Assembly: GCF_042100115.1 (NCBI RefSeq)
Contig: NC_091273.1
Location: forward strand, 2,356,001-2,420,000
Direction: 5' to 3'
Length of the DNA: 64,000 nucleotides
Origin: Alternaria dauci
Taxonomy: Eukaryota; Ascomycota; Dothideomycetes; Pleosporales; Pleosporaceae
In this document: positions 54,517-64,000 of the stretch, in pieces
How positions within the stretch are numbered: position 1 is the stretch's first letter
How the letters are laid out: the number at the start of each line of letters is the position of its first letter
Program-made: the position numbers and the translations under genes
The notes under the pieces: generated by a model
Database searches by the model: none
Seen by the model: the letters and a program-made list of their open reading frames with translations, nothing else
What the model was told of the DNA's origin: nothing

Positions 54517-56002
54517 AGCTGTTGCGCCTCCACTCCCATCACAACTCAGTTCACGCAGTTAACGTCAGGTAGCTAGAGACTTGACAGCTACAACGACGGG
54601 TGGCAGTGGCTAGGCTGTCAGATGCTGCATGGAGATGTGGCAATGTGGTACGCGTTGTCGCGACGGAAGACACAGGGATTGGTGGGGTACTCGTAATGGT
54701 TTTAGGTGATGATGGGTCCACTCGGTGGTGGGGAATAATCGAACACACATCAGCCAAAGCCGGGCCACAAGTGTTCGAATTTTCCCCACCACCGAGTGCG
54801 TCCCTGGATGCGCGCCAGCCCCTCCGGAACATCAGGCATCATCCAGGATGTGACGTAGATGCTAGTGAACCGGGGGATACTACCATCAGTGCGATCGAGT
54901 TCTTTTTAAATATATAATATTAATACATCTACCGTCGTCCTATGATTGTACTTCTGACGCATATGACGTATTACTGACGCGCTAGTTCTGGAGACTTGTA
55001 CGACTTGCGCAAGTGATGTTGAAATTGGCCCAGCTCCGGGCGCAGGTCACCCCGACACCGTGAGCTTGCGCCCATATATTTCAGAGGGTCTGTGGAGTTG
55101 TTTTATCTGCAGCTTCATCATTCGTTCAGCGCAGCGTGATGCTGCAGACCTCGGCTCACATATTTCTCTTTTGCCCACATGGAGCATGGAACCCAATAGC
55201 CAAGTATCTGCTGTCGCCAAGATGCACAGGTATCTAATAGAAAACATACAGTAGAGAATCAGCATTATATCACACGACGACACAGAGCGACCGAAGCCAC
55301 CAAATTGCTTGTTGGAGTGGTCTTGAAATCCGCTGCGACACATGTTGCCCAGTGACAGACTATTCGGGCACAAACCAGGGAATGACTAGTCCAGAATTGA
55401 GGCGTTCCGTAAAGCTTTCTACCTGACAAGTCATTCCGACAGGAACGGATGAGAAAGCAAAGAAAAAAACAAAGGTGAAATACGACACTAGACGTTGAAG
55501 ACCATGGATGGACTTGCAGAGGGTACAACAAAGTTCTTGTGCAAGCGGTGAGTAAGCGTATGCAGCGCTGATTCTAGATTGGAGGTAGAGTTGTTACCTT
55601 CCTTCTATGCAATTATGACAGCCGAAAGCACAAATACTAATGCCCTCTGGCATTTGGTCCCACTGATAGCCAGAAACCTGTTCGCTAGCGTGTCTTCACA
55701 TGGGAAACTGCGGGGAGGTTAAGCTTAAATGCTCGGTGCAAGTGACACCAATGACGCTGGGCGGGATCATTCGCCCTTGCAGGGTTAGCGCACTGTATAG
55801 GGCTTAGTGCTGCCCATCATCATGGCGACGTCATTTGCTGTAAGCTCACAGTTTGCTCGCAGCTGTTTAAAGGTCTGGGTCCCATGTCGAAGTTCTACCA
55901 TCACACATTGCCTTTTTCCAAGATACCCAAACATCTCTCAGCTGTTTACCAACCTCTTCCTTCAATCAATTGACCTACGAGAACACATATACCAACACCA
56001 CT
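54517..56002. other. Gene-free stretch, 1.5 kb, with large inverted repeat
   Basis: It holds an inverted repeat (described separately), an AT-rich patch near 54900-54930 and three TGACG motifs at 54955, 54964 and 54975. Frames are short. The right end is the promoter of the mitochondrial protein gene. Confidence 0.5.
54719..54798. repeat. 28-bp inverted repeat with 24-nt loop
   Basis: The left arm, 54719-54746, begins CACTCGGTGGTGGGGAA. It is the reverse complement of the right arm, 54771-54798 (ending TTCCCCACCACCGAGTG), with two mismatches in 28 positions near the middle. The spacer, 54747-54770, is GC-rich. No target-site duplication or transposase is visible nearby. Confidence 0.85.
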
Positions 56003-57235
56003 ATGATCTCGAGACAAGCAACCCAGAATGCTCGGTTTGCAGCCCGTTGCGCCCGTCGCCCAGCTGCGCGGGTAGCCAACCCCCAGTTCCGCGCCCAACA
56101 ACCCCGCTTCCAGTCGACCGAGTCAGCAACCTCCGGCAACGCGGGTGCCGGCTCACATGCCGCGATCGGTGCCGTGTCTGGTGCTGCTGCCGCCGTCGCA
56201 GTCGGCTACATCTTCTACAGACAGTCGGGTGCTCGCGATGTTGTACTGGCTTCTAAGACGGCAAAGGGCTACGTCAACTCAGCCACACAGAAGATCAAGG
56301 AGCAAACACCGGAACCCAACGAGGCGCTGCAATGGCTGCGAAACGCTGCGCAGAGCTACGCTGCGTTCATCCCCGGTGCCAAAGGCTACGTCGACTCGGC
56401 CTTTGATGACCTCGATGCTATACGTGCAAAGCATGGCAAGGAGGTTGACCAGATCGTCAGCGAGGCATACGATGAGATGCGCCAGGTTCTCGGCAATGGC
56501 GATATGAGCCTCGTTACCGCACACAAGACTTGGGACGTCATCACCAAGCACATGAGCCGCATCGCAGATCTTGCTGGCGACGCATCACAACAGATCATGG
56601 ACAACCACCCTCAGCTCAGGGAGAAGGTTGGCGGCAACATTGATAAGCTCAAGGAGTATGGCGACAAGTACGGTCCCGAGGCCAAGAAGGAGGTCGACAG
56701 GACATGGAAGCAGATCAGCGACGTCGTCAAGACTGGCGTAAGCGCGTCGAACATTGAAAAGATCAGGAGCATTGTGCAGGAAAAGGTCGAGAAGCTGAAG
56801 AAGATGGGCGACGAGGCCTGGGATAAGGGCATGGAGCAGGCGAAGCCCTACCTTGACAAGAACCCTCAGGTTAAGAAGATTGTCGAAGAGAACGCGGATG
56901 CGCTCAAGGGCGGAAATGTCCAAGAGCTGTACCAGCGCGTCAAGTCTGCCGTCGAGAAGGGCGATACTGGCGACCTTGAGTCGTACGTCAAGAGCGCCGC
57001 GAACAAGGCCAAGGAGTCTGGTTTTGGTGATTTCGAGCAATACTTCAAGCAGATTCCTGGCGGCGATCAGATCATGCCCAAGTTAAGCCAGCTTCAGGAC
57101 GTGGCCCAGAAGCACGGCGACGAAGCACAGAAGCTTTTCAAGGACACCATCGCGGAGATCTCCAGCATCCTCCAGAAGAAGGGAGACGAGGCAACCAAGT
57201 TGGCTGAGAAGGCGAAGGAGGACTCGAAGAAATAA
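56003..57235 (+). CDS. Mitochondrial amphipathic-helix-rich protein, 410 aa
   Basis: The N-terminus MISRQATQNARFAARCARRPAARVANPQFRAQQPRFQS is Arg-rich and acid-free, a strong matrix-targeting presequence. A short hydrophobic segment follows (HAAIGAVSGAAAAVAVGYIFY, about 52-72), which would make an inner-membrane anchor. The remainder is a Lys/Glu/Asp/Ala-rich chain with recurrent 11-residue-like helices (EKVEKLKKMGDEAWDKGMEQAKPYL, ELYQRVKSAVEKGDTGDLESYVKSAANKAKESG, LQKKGDEATKLAEKAKEDSKK). These resemble group 3 LEA proteins or apolipoprotein-type helices. A role in membrane or protein protection under stress is an inference. One exon, with the ATG chosen after a TTG-started upstream run. Confidence 0.8.
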   Translation: MISRQATQNARFAARCARRPAARVANPQFRAQQPRFQSTESATSGNAGAGSHAAIGAVSGAAAAVAVGYIFYRQSGARDVVLASKTAKGYVNSATQKIKEQTPEPNEALQWLRNAAQSYAAFIPGAKGYVDSAFDDLDAIRAKHGKEVDQIVSEAYDEMRQVLGNGDMSLVTAHKTWDVITKHMSRIADLAGDASQQIMDNHPQLREKVGGNIDKLKEYGDKYGPEAKKEVDRTWKQISDVVKTGVSASNIEKIRSIVQEKVEKLKKMGDEAWDKGMEQAKPYLDKNPQVKKIVEENADALKGGNVQELYQRVKSAVEKGDTGDLESYVKSAANKAKESGFGDFEQYFKQIPGGDQIMPKLSQLQDVAQKHGDEAQKLFKDTIAEISSILQKKGDEATKLAEKAKEDSKK

Positions 57236-57980
57236 GGGAGGACAAACATGTTGTCCTAGCATGATCAGGAGTGTAACGACTACTTTACTTGTACGATTAA
57301 ATGCATCATCGGCGTTGACCATGTCCAGCGAAAAGACGTTGGCCGTTATGAACAATGTTCAAAGCAACTTTGATCTGCCTACTATCTCCTGTCGCCTTGT
57401 CGAGCTTCACTGTGATGTCCTGCCTGAATTCCTCCCACGGCCGGCTAGAGATGGCTGCATCCAGGCAGCGTGCGGGGAATGCACGCCTGTCACTGCCTGC
57501 ATGCAGGAACTACTCACTGTGCACACCGCACACTGTGCTGAGGCCTCAGAAAATCCTCTATGCGGGGTGCGCTGTCGGTGCACTAGGTAGGTGTTGTAGG
57601 CTGCAGACAGGAGGTGTCGCCAAAGTAACCCCGCGATCGGCTAAGGAGGTGAGTGGGTCCGAGGTGAAGGAAAGTGGTGAGAGAAGGCGATGGCGGCGTT
57701 CGTTCGCCCAATGGACTGGACACGCTCCACTCGGGGCAGCCAATGACGTAAACGCGCCTGCCCTCCCTCCCCTCCGGCTGCACCGCCCTTCCCGGACACC
57801 TGGCAGGCGCTGCTACTGTATTTACTTGTCCCTCAACAAATTCCCAGTCCTTCTACAACCTTCTCACTCCAATTCCCCACCTGTCTCAACCAAACTCTTC
57901 CTTTCAACGTCGATTGACACTATTACGACGACTACTACTACTACCGCCTTCCAACTCACACACACTACACAACCGTAACC
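57236..57980. other. Intergenic region with CT-rich leader of the HAD gene
   Basis: From about 57826 to 57930 the plus strand is pyrimidine-rich and runs up to the ATG at 57981. Such tracts are common before well-expressed fungal genes. No other gene is supported. Confidence 0.5.
57826..57930 (+). promoter_or_regulatory. CT-rich promoter/leader tract
   Basis: Long runs of C and T (for example tccctc, ccttctacaaccttctcactcc) directly precede the HAD hydrolase start. They are typical of transcription-start regions of strongly expressed filamentous fungal genes; the function is inferred from position. Confidence 0.4.
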
Positions 57981-58783
57981 ATGGGCAAGGTACACACCAG
58001 CGTGCCAACATGTACCCCGCTGGTACCCCGCTAACACGTGCATAGGCGAAGTACATCATGCTCGACTGCGACAACACGCTCGTCCAGTCTGAGCGTTTCG
58101 CGTTCGAGGCCTGCGCCGACCTCACCAACCAGGTCCTGGAGAAGCACAACATCGATGCCCGCTACACAGCCGAGTCATTGCTCGAGGACTTTGTCGGCCA
58201 CAACTTCCGCGGCATGCTCAAGGGCCTGCAGGAGAAGCACAACTTCGAGATGTCCGAGGAGGAGATGGAGGACTTTGTCGCGCGTGAACTCGGTGCCGTC
58301 ACTCTCAAGCTTAGCCAGAAGGCTGTCGAGTGCCCCGGCGTGACCGAGCAGCTCACCAAGCTCAAGGAGCAGGGCTACCCCATGTCTGTTGTCTCTACTT
58401 CCGCCAAGAGCCGCGTCGTCGCTTCCATTGAGAAGGCCGGCATCGCCCACTTCTTCCCTCCCGAGCACGTCTACTCTGCCGCTACCTCTCTCGACCCTCC
58501 CTCTTCCAAGCCCGACCCCAAGATCTACCTGTACGCCGCCGAGCAGCTGGGCGTCAAGCCTTCCGAGGCCATCACCGTCGAGGACAGCAAGAGCGGTGCC
58601 ACTGCTGCCATGCGCGCTGGCATTCCCTGCATCGGCTACGTTGGCATCTACGGCATTGAGGAGGGCAAGGAGAAGATGGAAGAGATGGCTAGGCTTCTCT
58701 CCGTGGAAACCAACTGCGCTGCCATCATGTACGACTGGAAGGAGTTCCCAGACTGCCTGAAGAAGGTCGAGGCCAAGTTGTAA
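57981..58783 (+). CDS. HAD-superfamily hydrolase, 248 aa
   Basis: The first coding exon is only 9 nt (57981-57989, MGK). A 56-nt intron follows, and the second exon (58046-58783) carries everything else. Motif I is YIMLDCDNTLV with nucleophile D10 and D12. The cap is a four-helix type 1 insertion (about 20-90). Motif II lies in MSVVSTSAKSRV, motif III is the Lys of SSKPDPKIYLYAAEQL, and motif IV is AITVEDSKSGATAAMRAG. This is the beta-phosphoglucomutase-like/sugar-phosphatase class, so it probably dephosphorylates a small phosphorylated metabolite in the cytosol. The substrate cannot be read from the motifs. Confidence 0.92.
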
Positions 58784-60056
58784 GTGCTTGCTCGGACACT
58801 TGTGTGGGCGCGGAGGAAGATGAACATTTGACGAACTCGACCCGCCGTTGTGGGACAGGTTACGACTACATTCACGACATCCATGATCAAATAAATTCAG
58901 TAATGAACATTTAGCGGACACAGTCCCATTCACATTCACGACGATTGTCTTCAGTGCTCCTTTGTTCTGTCGTGTTTATTGTTTTGTTTGGTGACGCAAT
59001 GGTGGGACCCGCACGCCGTTCAGTGAGCAGGCGCAGCGTTCCAGGCTTCGGGTGACGGCCCAACGCTGCCCCGCCCCCCACTTGGTACCTGCAAACTTCA
59101 ACGCGAAACAACCCGAACATCGAGTTTTTGCCTTTGCCATCCCAGATCTCTAGCACCAGCTTTCCGTCGCGGCAATTTCTGCTGCTCACGCGTGCTACAA
59201 TAAGCAGTTTGAGCCGCTGTGCCCATGTCGACGGTCCGATCCTTTCATGTGCTGATCCTCGCTCGACCCTATTGCTAGCCAGGTCCCGTTTCTCGGACAG
59301 AGGAGCAAACAGCTTCAGCTCATTGATTCTGGCTTAACGCCCTCTTTGAGCAGCTTCAACTTAGAGATGGCGGATGGTAGCTTTGCCACATCCACATCCA
59401 CGCTCACGTGATTGTAGATGAATCAGCTGATCACAACAGTGCCAAGCAAATATGCCGCGGTAAAACAGGGCCTCAATATCACGCAAAGTCGCGCTGTCCA
59501 GCCCCCTTTGCGCGAGACTCAACAATCACTTGTCCGTCGGGTCTGCGCGCAAAGCAAAATCAACACTAGCGACTGAAAAGCTGGATACGATATGCGCAAA
59601 ACCTAGCACAGAGCCTGACGGTAGCACCTCATCCTGTCGTTATCTTCGCTCAACGGATCTGCACCTTGGCATCCTGGTGGCCAAGACATGACCAAGACAT
59701 GCTTGATAAAGCCTCCTTCCTATCTCGTCGACGGCTCCTTGCCCGAAGCTTTTGCTTCATCTAACACCACCAATGTCATACCCTGTACGGTATTAGACCT
59801 CATATACACGTTGCTTGTGATCTCTACCGACTGCCAATCGTGGATCTACACCATCTCGTGTGATGGGTCACTACATGTATAGTAGCATCGAAAGGGGCAG
59901 GTATTGTGGTTACCTGCCGGGTTAGCCATAGGCAATACAGAATGGATACTGGCATTTGGAGTACCACTGTGACGGCGAGCGCGCATTTAAGAGTACCTGG
60001 GAAGCCTGCTGTGACAATCCATCGGCATCTGGCACATCGTGCAAACCACAACCAAT
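58784..60056. other. Gene-free stretch, 1.27 kb
   Basis: Short frames only, with no conserved features. It contains the promoter of the secreted LVIVD protein. Confidence 0.5.
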
Positions 60057-61678
60057 ATGTATCTCCGTACTGCCCTTCTATCCTTGTCTGCCCTCGTGGC
60101 AGCAAAGGAAATGCCAAAGGATGAGCTTAGAGCCGCACAACTTTACGACTCTGGCATCAGGCACGAGAATAACGTTGCACTCAAAAAGGTCACAAACACA
60201 CGCGCGCTCCCTCGAACTTACACTAACCCTCAACAGGAGTCATGGGCACGCCAGGAGGCTGCAGGCATGTACAACTCTGCTCAGTATGCTGAGATCAAAG
60301 ACAAAGTGGAGTGTCTGAACGGTACTGCTGTTACTGGAACTGATGTTTTCCGGTGCAAAAATGTCAGTTCATCCACTATCCATTGGAAGTTCCAACCATT
60401 GACATATCAACCAGATCGACTTGCTTCATTTCTTGTCCCACGCCGAGCTGGGCAGCACCCGTGGTGTCGGATCTTCATCATGGGGCTGGACATCCGAAGA
60501 TGGTCGCGAGTTCGTTGCCATCGGACAACAAGACGGTGCCGCATTTGCCGAAATCACCGCTGAAGGCAAGCTCTCGTATCTAGGTCGCCTGCCAGCCTAC
60601 TCTACGCCCAGTACATGGCGCGAGATTCGTGGCCAGAACAATCTGATGATCATCGGCAGCGAGGCGGTCGGCCATGGAATTCAGATCTTCGACATGAAGA
60701 AGCTGCTCAACATTGACCCTGCGTCTCCTGTGACTTTCCGCAACAACGGCGATCTAGTTGGTCACTACAAGGGCCTCCCTAACGGTCGAACTCACAACGT
60801 TGTGACAAACCCGGAGACCAACTTCATCTACGCCGTTGGTGCGCAGCCAAGGACAGACAAGTGCAGATCCGGAATCATCTTCATTGACATCACCGACCCT
60901 TCCAAACCGACAAGCCCAGGCTGGTAAGTATCACTTCATGTTGAAGTTTAGATCACTGCTAACAAAAGATAGTGCATCGCAAGATGGCTACGTACACGAT
61001 GCTCAGTGTCTGATCTATCGCGGACCAGATGCAGAGTTTGACGGCCATGAGATCTGCTACGGCTACAACGAGGATTCTCTCACGATATACGACGTGACCA
61101 ACAAGAAAGCTCCCGTCATTCTGTCCAACACTTCCTACGAGGGTGCGGCATACACCCACCAGGGCAACGTTCTAGACCCCATGAACCAACAGTTCCTCCT
61201 GCTCGACGATGAGTACGACGAGTACGACAAAGTCGGCCCTGGTATCCCTGGCCATCCCATCACGTACATTTGGGACATCTCATCTCTCCGTGCGCCTAAG
61301 CAGACTGGACTGTACAAGAGCGGAGCAAAGGGTATCGACCACAACCAGTACGTTGCGAATGGCTTCGCATACCAATCCAACTACGGAACCGGATTCCGTG
61401 TTCTCGATGTCCGCAGCATTCCGGACGACCCAACCGGTGCTGGCGTGAAGGAAGTCGGCTTTTTCGGTACGTAAAAATAAACGTTGTAGTCTTAGTGTGC
61501 TTTGCTTACAATTTTTCTAGACGTATACCCCGAGGACGATGACATGCCTGGAGGTGGTACTGTTGACTTTGTCGGCACATGGTCGAGCTATGCGCTGTTC
61601 AAGAGCGGTCACATTTTGATCAACACTATGGAACGTGGTGTCTTCATTGTGAAGATGCAAGAGGGATACGACAAATAG
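60057..61678 (+). CDS. Secreted choice-of-anchor / LVIVD-repeat protein, 472 aa
   Basis: Exons are 60057-60188, 60237-60362, 60415-60923, 60973-61466 and 61521-61678, in phase. The N-terminus MYLRTALLSLSALVAA is a signal peptide. The body looks like a beta-propeller of repeats: LHFLSHAELGSTRGVGSSSWGW, FVAIGQQDGAAFAEI, GIQIFDMKKL, GIIFIDITDPSKPTSPGC, LTIYDVTNKKAPVIL, TYIWDISSLRAPKQTGLY, GFRVLDVRSIP, GVFIVKM. Motifs such as FIDITDP and IYDVTN are typical of the choice-of-anchor B family, whose function is unknown. The first intron has a non-consensus donor (gtcaca) and is 48 nt, so it may be retained without a frameshift. Confidence 0.87.
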
Positions 61679-62529
61679 ACGGACAGAGCATATTCGTTTT
61701 TTTTGGATGACTCGCAGCGAAAAAGGAGTTTAGGGTATATCATGAATGTCGATCCCGGCTGTATTCCATCGGTATCGGTGCGCCTCTCTATAAGGCGATT
61801 GGTCCATGATAGAGCTCGGCGCAATGTTGCGCATATTTTGGATCTGTAGATTGGGGCCATCCACCTCGCGATTCGAGCAATCAAAGTCCTGTCATGGTCG
61901 GGTCCTAGCATCTAGCGGCGTCGGTGTCACCGTTGTTGATCGTTTACTTCTTTTTGGGACCAATGTCCGCTTGCCACAAAACCGCGTCTAGCAGCCAAGC
62001 TTGCATCTCTATGCGCAGGATCCAGTGGCGGAGCAACGCAATCGCGTCTTCCTGCTTCCTTCTTTATGATTGTGGCGTAGAGGCGCCAAGACGAAGTTGC
62101 GGGGGTTGGGGCTTGGCTTCATGTCTAGAGGTCCTTCCTTCCCAATCAAGTTGCGCCCGGCCGTGAGCTAGATGTGTCCGCCGAGAGAAGCGGCTATTCT
62201 CCTTCCTCATGCAATTCAGCATTGCGCAGCCAAGCAGACCTTCATCAATCGCGTCGCCTTCGCCCCAGCTCGTCGCCCGGCTACCCGTTCTCATGGGCCC
62301 ACTGCATGTCCTGACTTATCAAATTGCGGTGCCTGAATGACAATGGAGCGGCGATTGATACAGCAGCTGCCTGTATTGGTTAGTTCTTCAGGCACACAAT
62401 GGCTCATGCCCGCTACCTGCATCAACTATATGGATACGAGCAACAGTATATAGAGCCAGTCTTTACCTTTGACATGTTTCAAGGCAGCTTCCTCTTCTCC
62501 CGGCTCATCCATCACTATCCTTTTTCAAG
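61679..62529. other. Promoter region of the M28 aminopeptidase
   Basis: It contains the 3' UTR of the LVIVD gene and a TATATAG element at about 62447, 83 bp before the aminopeptidase ATG. No other feature. Confidence 0.5.
62447..62453 (+). promoter_or_regulatory. TATA-like element of the aminopeptidase gene
   Basis: TATATAG stands about 80 bp upstream of the ATG at 62530, at a distance usual for fungal TATA boxes. Confidence 0.5.
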
Positions 62530-64000
62530 ATGAGGTTCGTTCCCTTCGTTGCGCTCGCTGCGCCTGTCCTCGCACAGTACGATGCGAAGCCAAAGCCTAC
62601 GACAAAGCCTGGCAAGCCGCATCCATCTGGTCCTCCCAGGAAGCTCGTCTCCCCGAAAGAGCTGATCAAGCAGATCAAGCTCGAGGACTTGCTTGAGGGT
62701 TCCCAGCAACTTCAAACCTTCGCCGACGAGGCTGGTGGCAACCGTGCTTTCGGTGGTACTGGACACAACGCTACAACTGAGTGGCTCTACCAAACGCTCA
62801 AGGCTACCGGGTACTACGATGTGTACAAGCAGCCCTTCGTCGAGCTGTTCACCGCCGCTACAACCAAGTTTACTGCTGCTGGCGAGGAAATTCCTGTGTC
62901 CTATATGACCTTCGGTCCCTCTGGTGATGTCACCGCAAACCTTGTCAAGGTCAACAACCTTGGATGCTCTGTTGATGACTTCCCTGCCGAAGTTTCTGGC
63001 CAGATCGCACTCATCTCGCGAGGCACTTGCAACTTCTCACTCAAGGCTTCCAACGCCTTGGCTGCCGGTGCAGTCGGTGCAGCGATCTACAACAACGAGC
63101 CCAACACGCCTCTGTCTGGTACTCTTGGCGGCGAAGGTAACTACGCCCCTGTCGTCGGCATGACCAAGGAAGCTGGCGACAGCCTTCTTGCCAAGCTCGG
63201 CAATGGCACAGTTGAGGCTACTCTTTTCATCGATGCCATCCGTGAGAACCGCACCAACTACAACGTCATTGCCGAGACGAAGCAGGGTGACCATGACAAC
63301 GTGCTCATGCTCGGTGGCCACACCGACTCTGTCTTTGCCGGTCCTGGTATCAACGACGATGGATCTGGTACCATCGGTACCCTCATTACTGGTCTTGCTC
63401 TGACCAAGTTCAAGATCAAGAACGCGGTTCGTCTCGGCTTCTGGGGCGCAGAGGAGTTTGGAAAGCTTGGTTCCTTCTACTACATGAAGACCATCAACGG
63501 CACTTTTGGCGGTAACGCGACCGAGGTCAACAAGCTTCGTGCCTACCTCAACTTCGACATGATCGCTTCGCCCAACTACGTTCTCGGCATCTACGACGGC
63601 GATGGTAGCGCGTTCAACTTCTCTGGTGCCGCTGGATCTGACAAGATTGAGAGGGACTTTGAGGAGTTCTACGAGGAGCGTGGTCTTCCCCACGTCCCTG
63701 CTCTCTTCTCTCTCCGCTCCGACTACGCTGCTTTCCTCGAGAACGGTATTCCTTCTGGCGGTCTGTTCACCGGTGCTGAGGTGTTGAAGACAGAAGAGGA
63801 GGCACAGCTCTTTGGTGGTGAAGCTGGCCAGCCGCTCGACGCATGCTACCACCAAGCTTGCGACAATATCGACAACCTTGCTCAGGATGCTTTCTTGCTC
63901 AACACCCAGAGCATTGCCAACTCGGTTGCCAAGTACGCGCTCAGCTTCGAGGGTATTCCAAGGGCCAACATGACGCTTCGCAAGCGTGGCGCCGAGAGGA
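62530..64000 (+). CDS. M28 aminopeptidase (aminopeptidase Y / leucine aminopeptidase type), 5' part
   Basis: The gene runs off the right end after 490 codons with no stop. The signal peptide is MRFVPFVALAAPVLAQ. A PA (protease-associated) domain lies at about 135-225 (NLVKVNNLGCSVDDFPAEVSGQIALISRGTCNFSLKASNA, AAIYNN, APVVGMT). The catalytic domain has H264 and D266 in GGHTDSV, D276 in GINDDGSG, the AEEFG pair (E308/E309), and D of YLNFDMIASPN. The distal His is in DACYHQACDNID. These are the co-catalytic zinc ligands of the family. It removes hydrophobic N-terminal residues from peptides outside the cell or in the vacuole. Several N-glycosylation sequons (NATT, NFS, NGT, NRT) support secretion. 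Confidence 0.95.
   Translation, partial: MRFVPFVALAAPVLAQYDAKPKPTTKPGKPHPSGPPRKLVSPKELIKQIKLEDLLEGSQQLQTFADEAGGNRAFGGTGHNATTEWLYQTLKATGYYDVYKQPFVELFTAATTKFTAAGEEIPVSYMTFGPSGDVTANLVKVNNLGCSVDDFPAEVSGQIALISRGTCNFSLKASNALAAGAVGAAIYNNEPNTPLSGTLGGEGNYAPVVGMTKEAGDSLLAKLGNGTVEATLFIDAIRENRTNYNVIAETKQGDHDNVLMLGGHTDSVFAGPGINDDGSGTIGTLITGLALTKFKIKNAVRLGFWGAEEFGKLGSFYYMKTINGTFGGNATEVNKLRAYLNFDMIASPNYVLGIYDGDGSAFNFSGAAGSDKIERDFEEFYEERGLPHVPALFSLRSDYAAFLENGIPSGGLFTGAEVLKTEEEAQLFGGEAGQPLDACYHQACDNIDNLAQDAFLLNTQSIANSVAKYALSFEGIPRANMTLRKRGAER

Overview
The window is nuclear DNA of a filamentous ascomycete (Pezizomycotina). The genes are dense and carry short GT-AG introns of about 43-86 nt, often with a CTAAC or CTGAC branch-like motif near the 3' end. 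Protein families typical of these fungi are present: a SAT4/PTH11-type rhodopsin-fold membrane protein, an M28 aminopeptidase, a pepsin-like protease, a KRE2-family mannosyltransferase and a cyanamide-hydratase-like HD enzyme. The class cannot be fixed from the sequence alone; Dothideomycetes is a guess. No rRNA, tRNA, CRISPR array or intact transposon was seen.

Layout. 0-14 kb: 3' part of sulfite reductase beta (+), PNP oxidase (-), TPR protein (+), SAT4-like membrane protein (+), Osh4/Kes1-like oxysterol-binding protein (-), secreted L-asparaginase (-), HD hydrolase (+), Hikeshi/OPI10 (-). 14-28 kb: a large protein with a C-terminus resembling the XPF-like domain of the meiotic Zip2/SHOC1 family (-), aspartic protease (-), a 1.8 kb gene-free stretch, PAT1 (-), KRE2/MNT1-type mannosyltransferase (+), TfdA-type sulfonate dioxygenase (-). 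28-47 kb: small membrane protein (-), Prp22 (+), MCM6 (+), UDP-glucose 4-epimerase (-), SUN-domain protein (+), Arc1-like tRNA-binding cofactor (-), UCH deubiquitinase (+), DcpS (-), Pol delta subunit 4 (+). 47-64 kb: Pps1-like phosphatase (+), two unrecognised genes that diverge from one another (- and +), a mitochondrial helical protein (+), HAD hydrolase (+), choice-of-anchor/LVIVD secreted protein (+), and an M28 aminopeptidase that runs off the right end (+).

There is no obvious biosynthetic or defence cluster; most genes are core eukaryotic functions. Loose themes are mRNA turnover and processing (PAT1, DcpS, Prp22), DNA replication (MCM6, Pol delta subunit 4), and sulfur and nitrogen acquisition (sulfite reductase, sulfonate dioxygenase, asparaginase, cyanamide-hydratase-like enzyme, secreted peptidases). 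I infer no operon-like cooperation.

The least ordinary items are the Zip2/SHOC1-like candidate, a 28-bp near-perfect inverted repeat with a 24-nt loop at 54719-54798, an orphan protein with a degenerate three-copy repeat, a coiled-coil gene whose 3' exons are hard to reconcile, and an in-frame presequence-like extension on the Arc1-like gene. Exon coordinates were deduced by eye from frame continuity and splice motifs. They agree in phase for every spliced model given here but have not been tested against transcripts.
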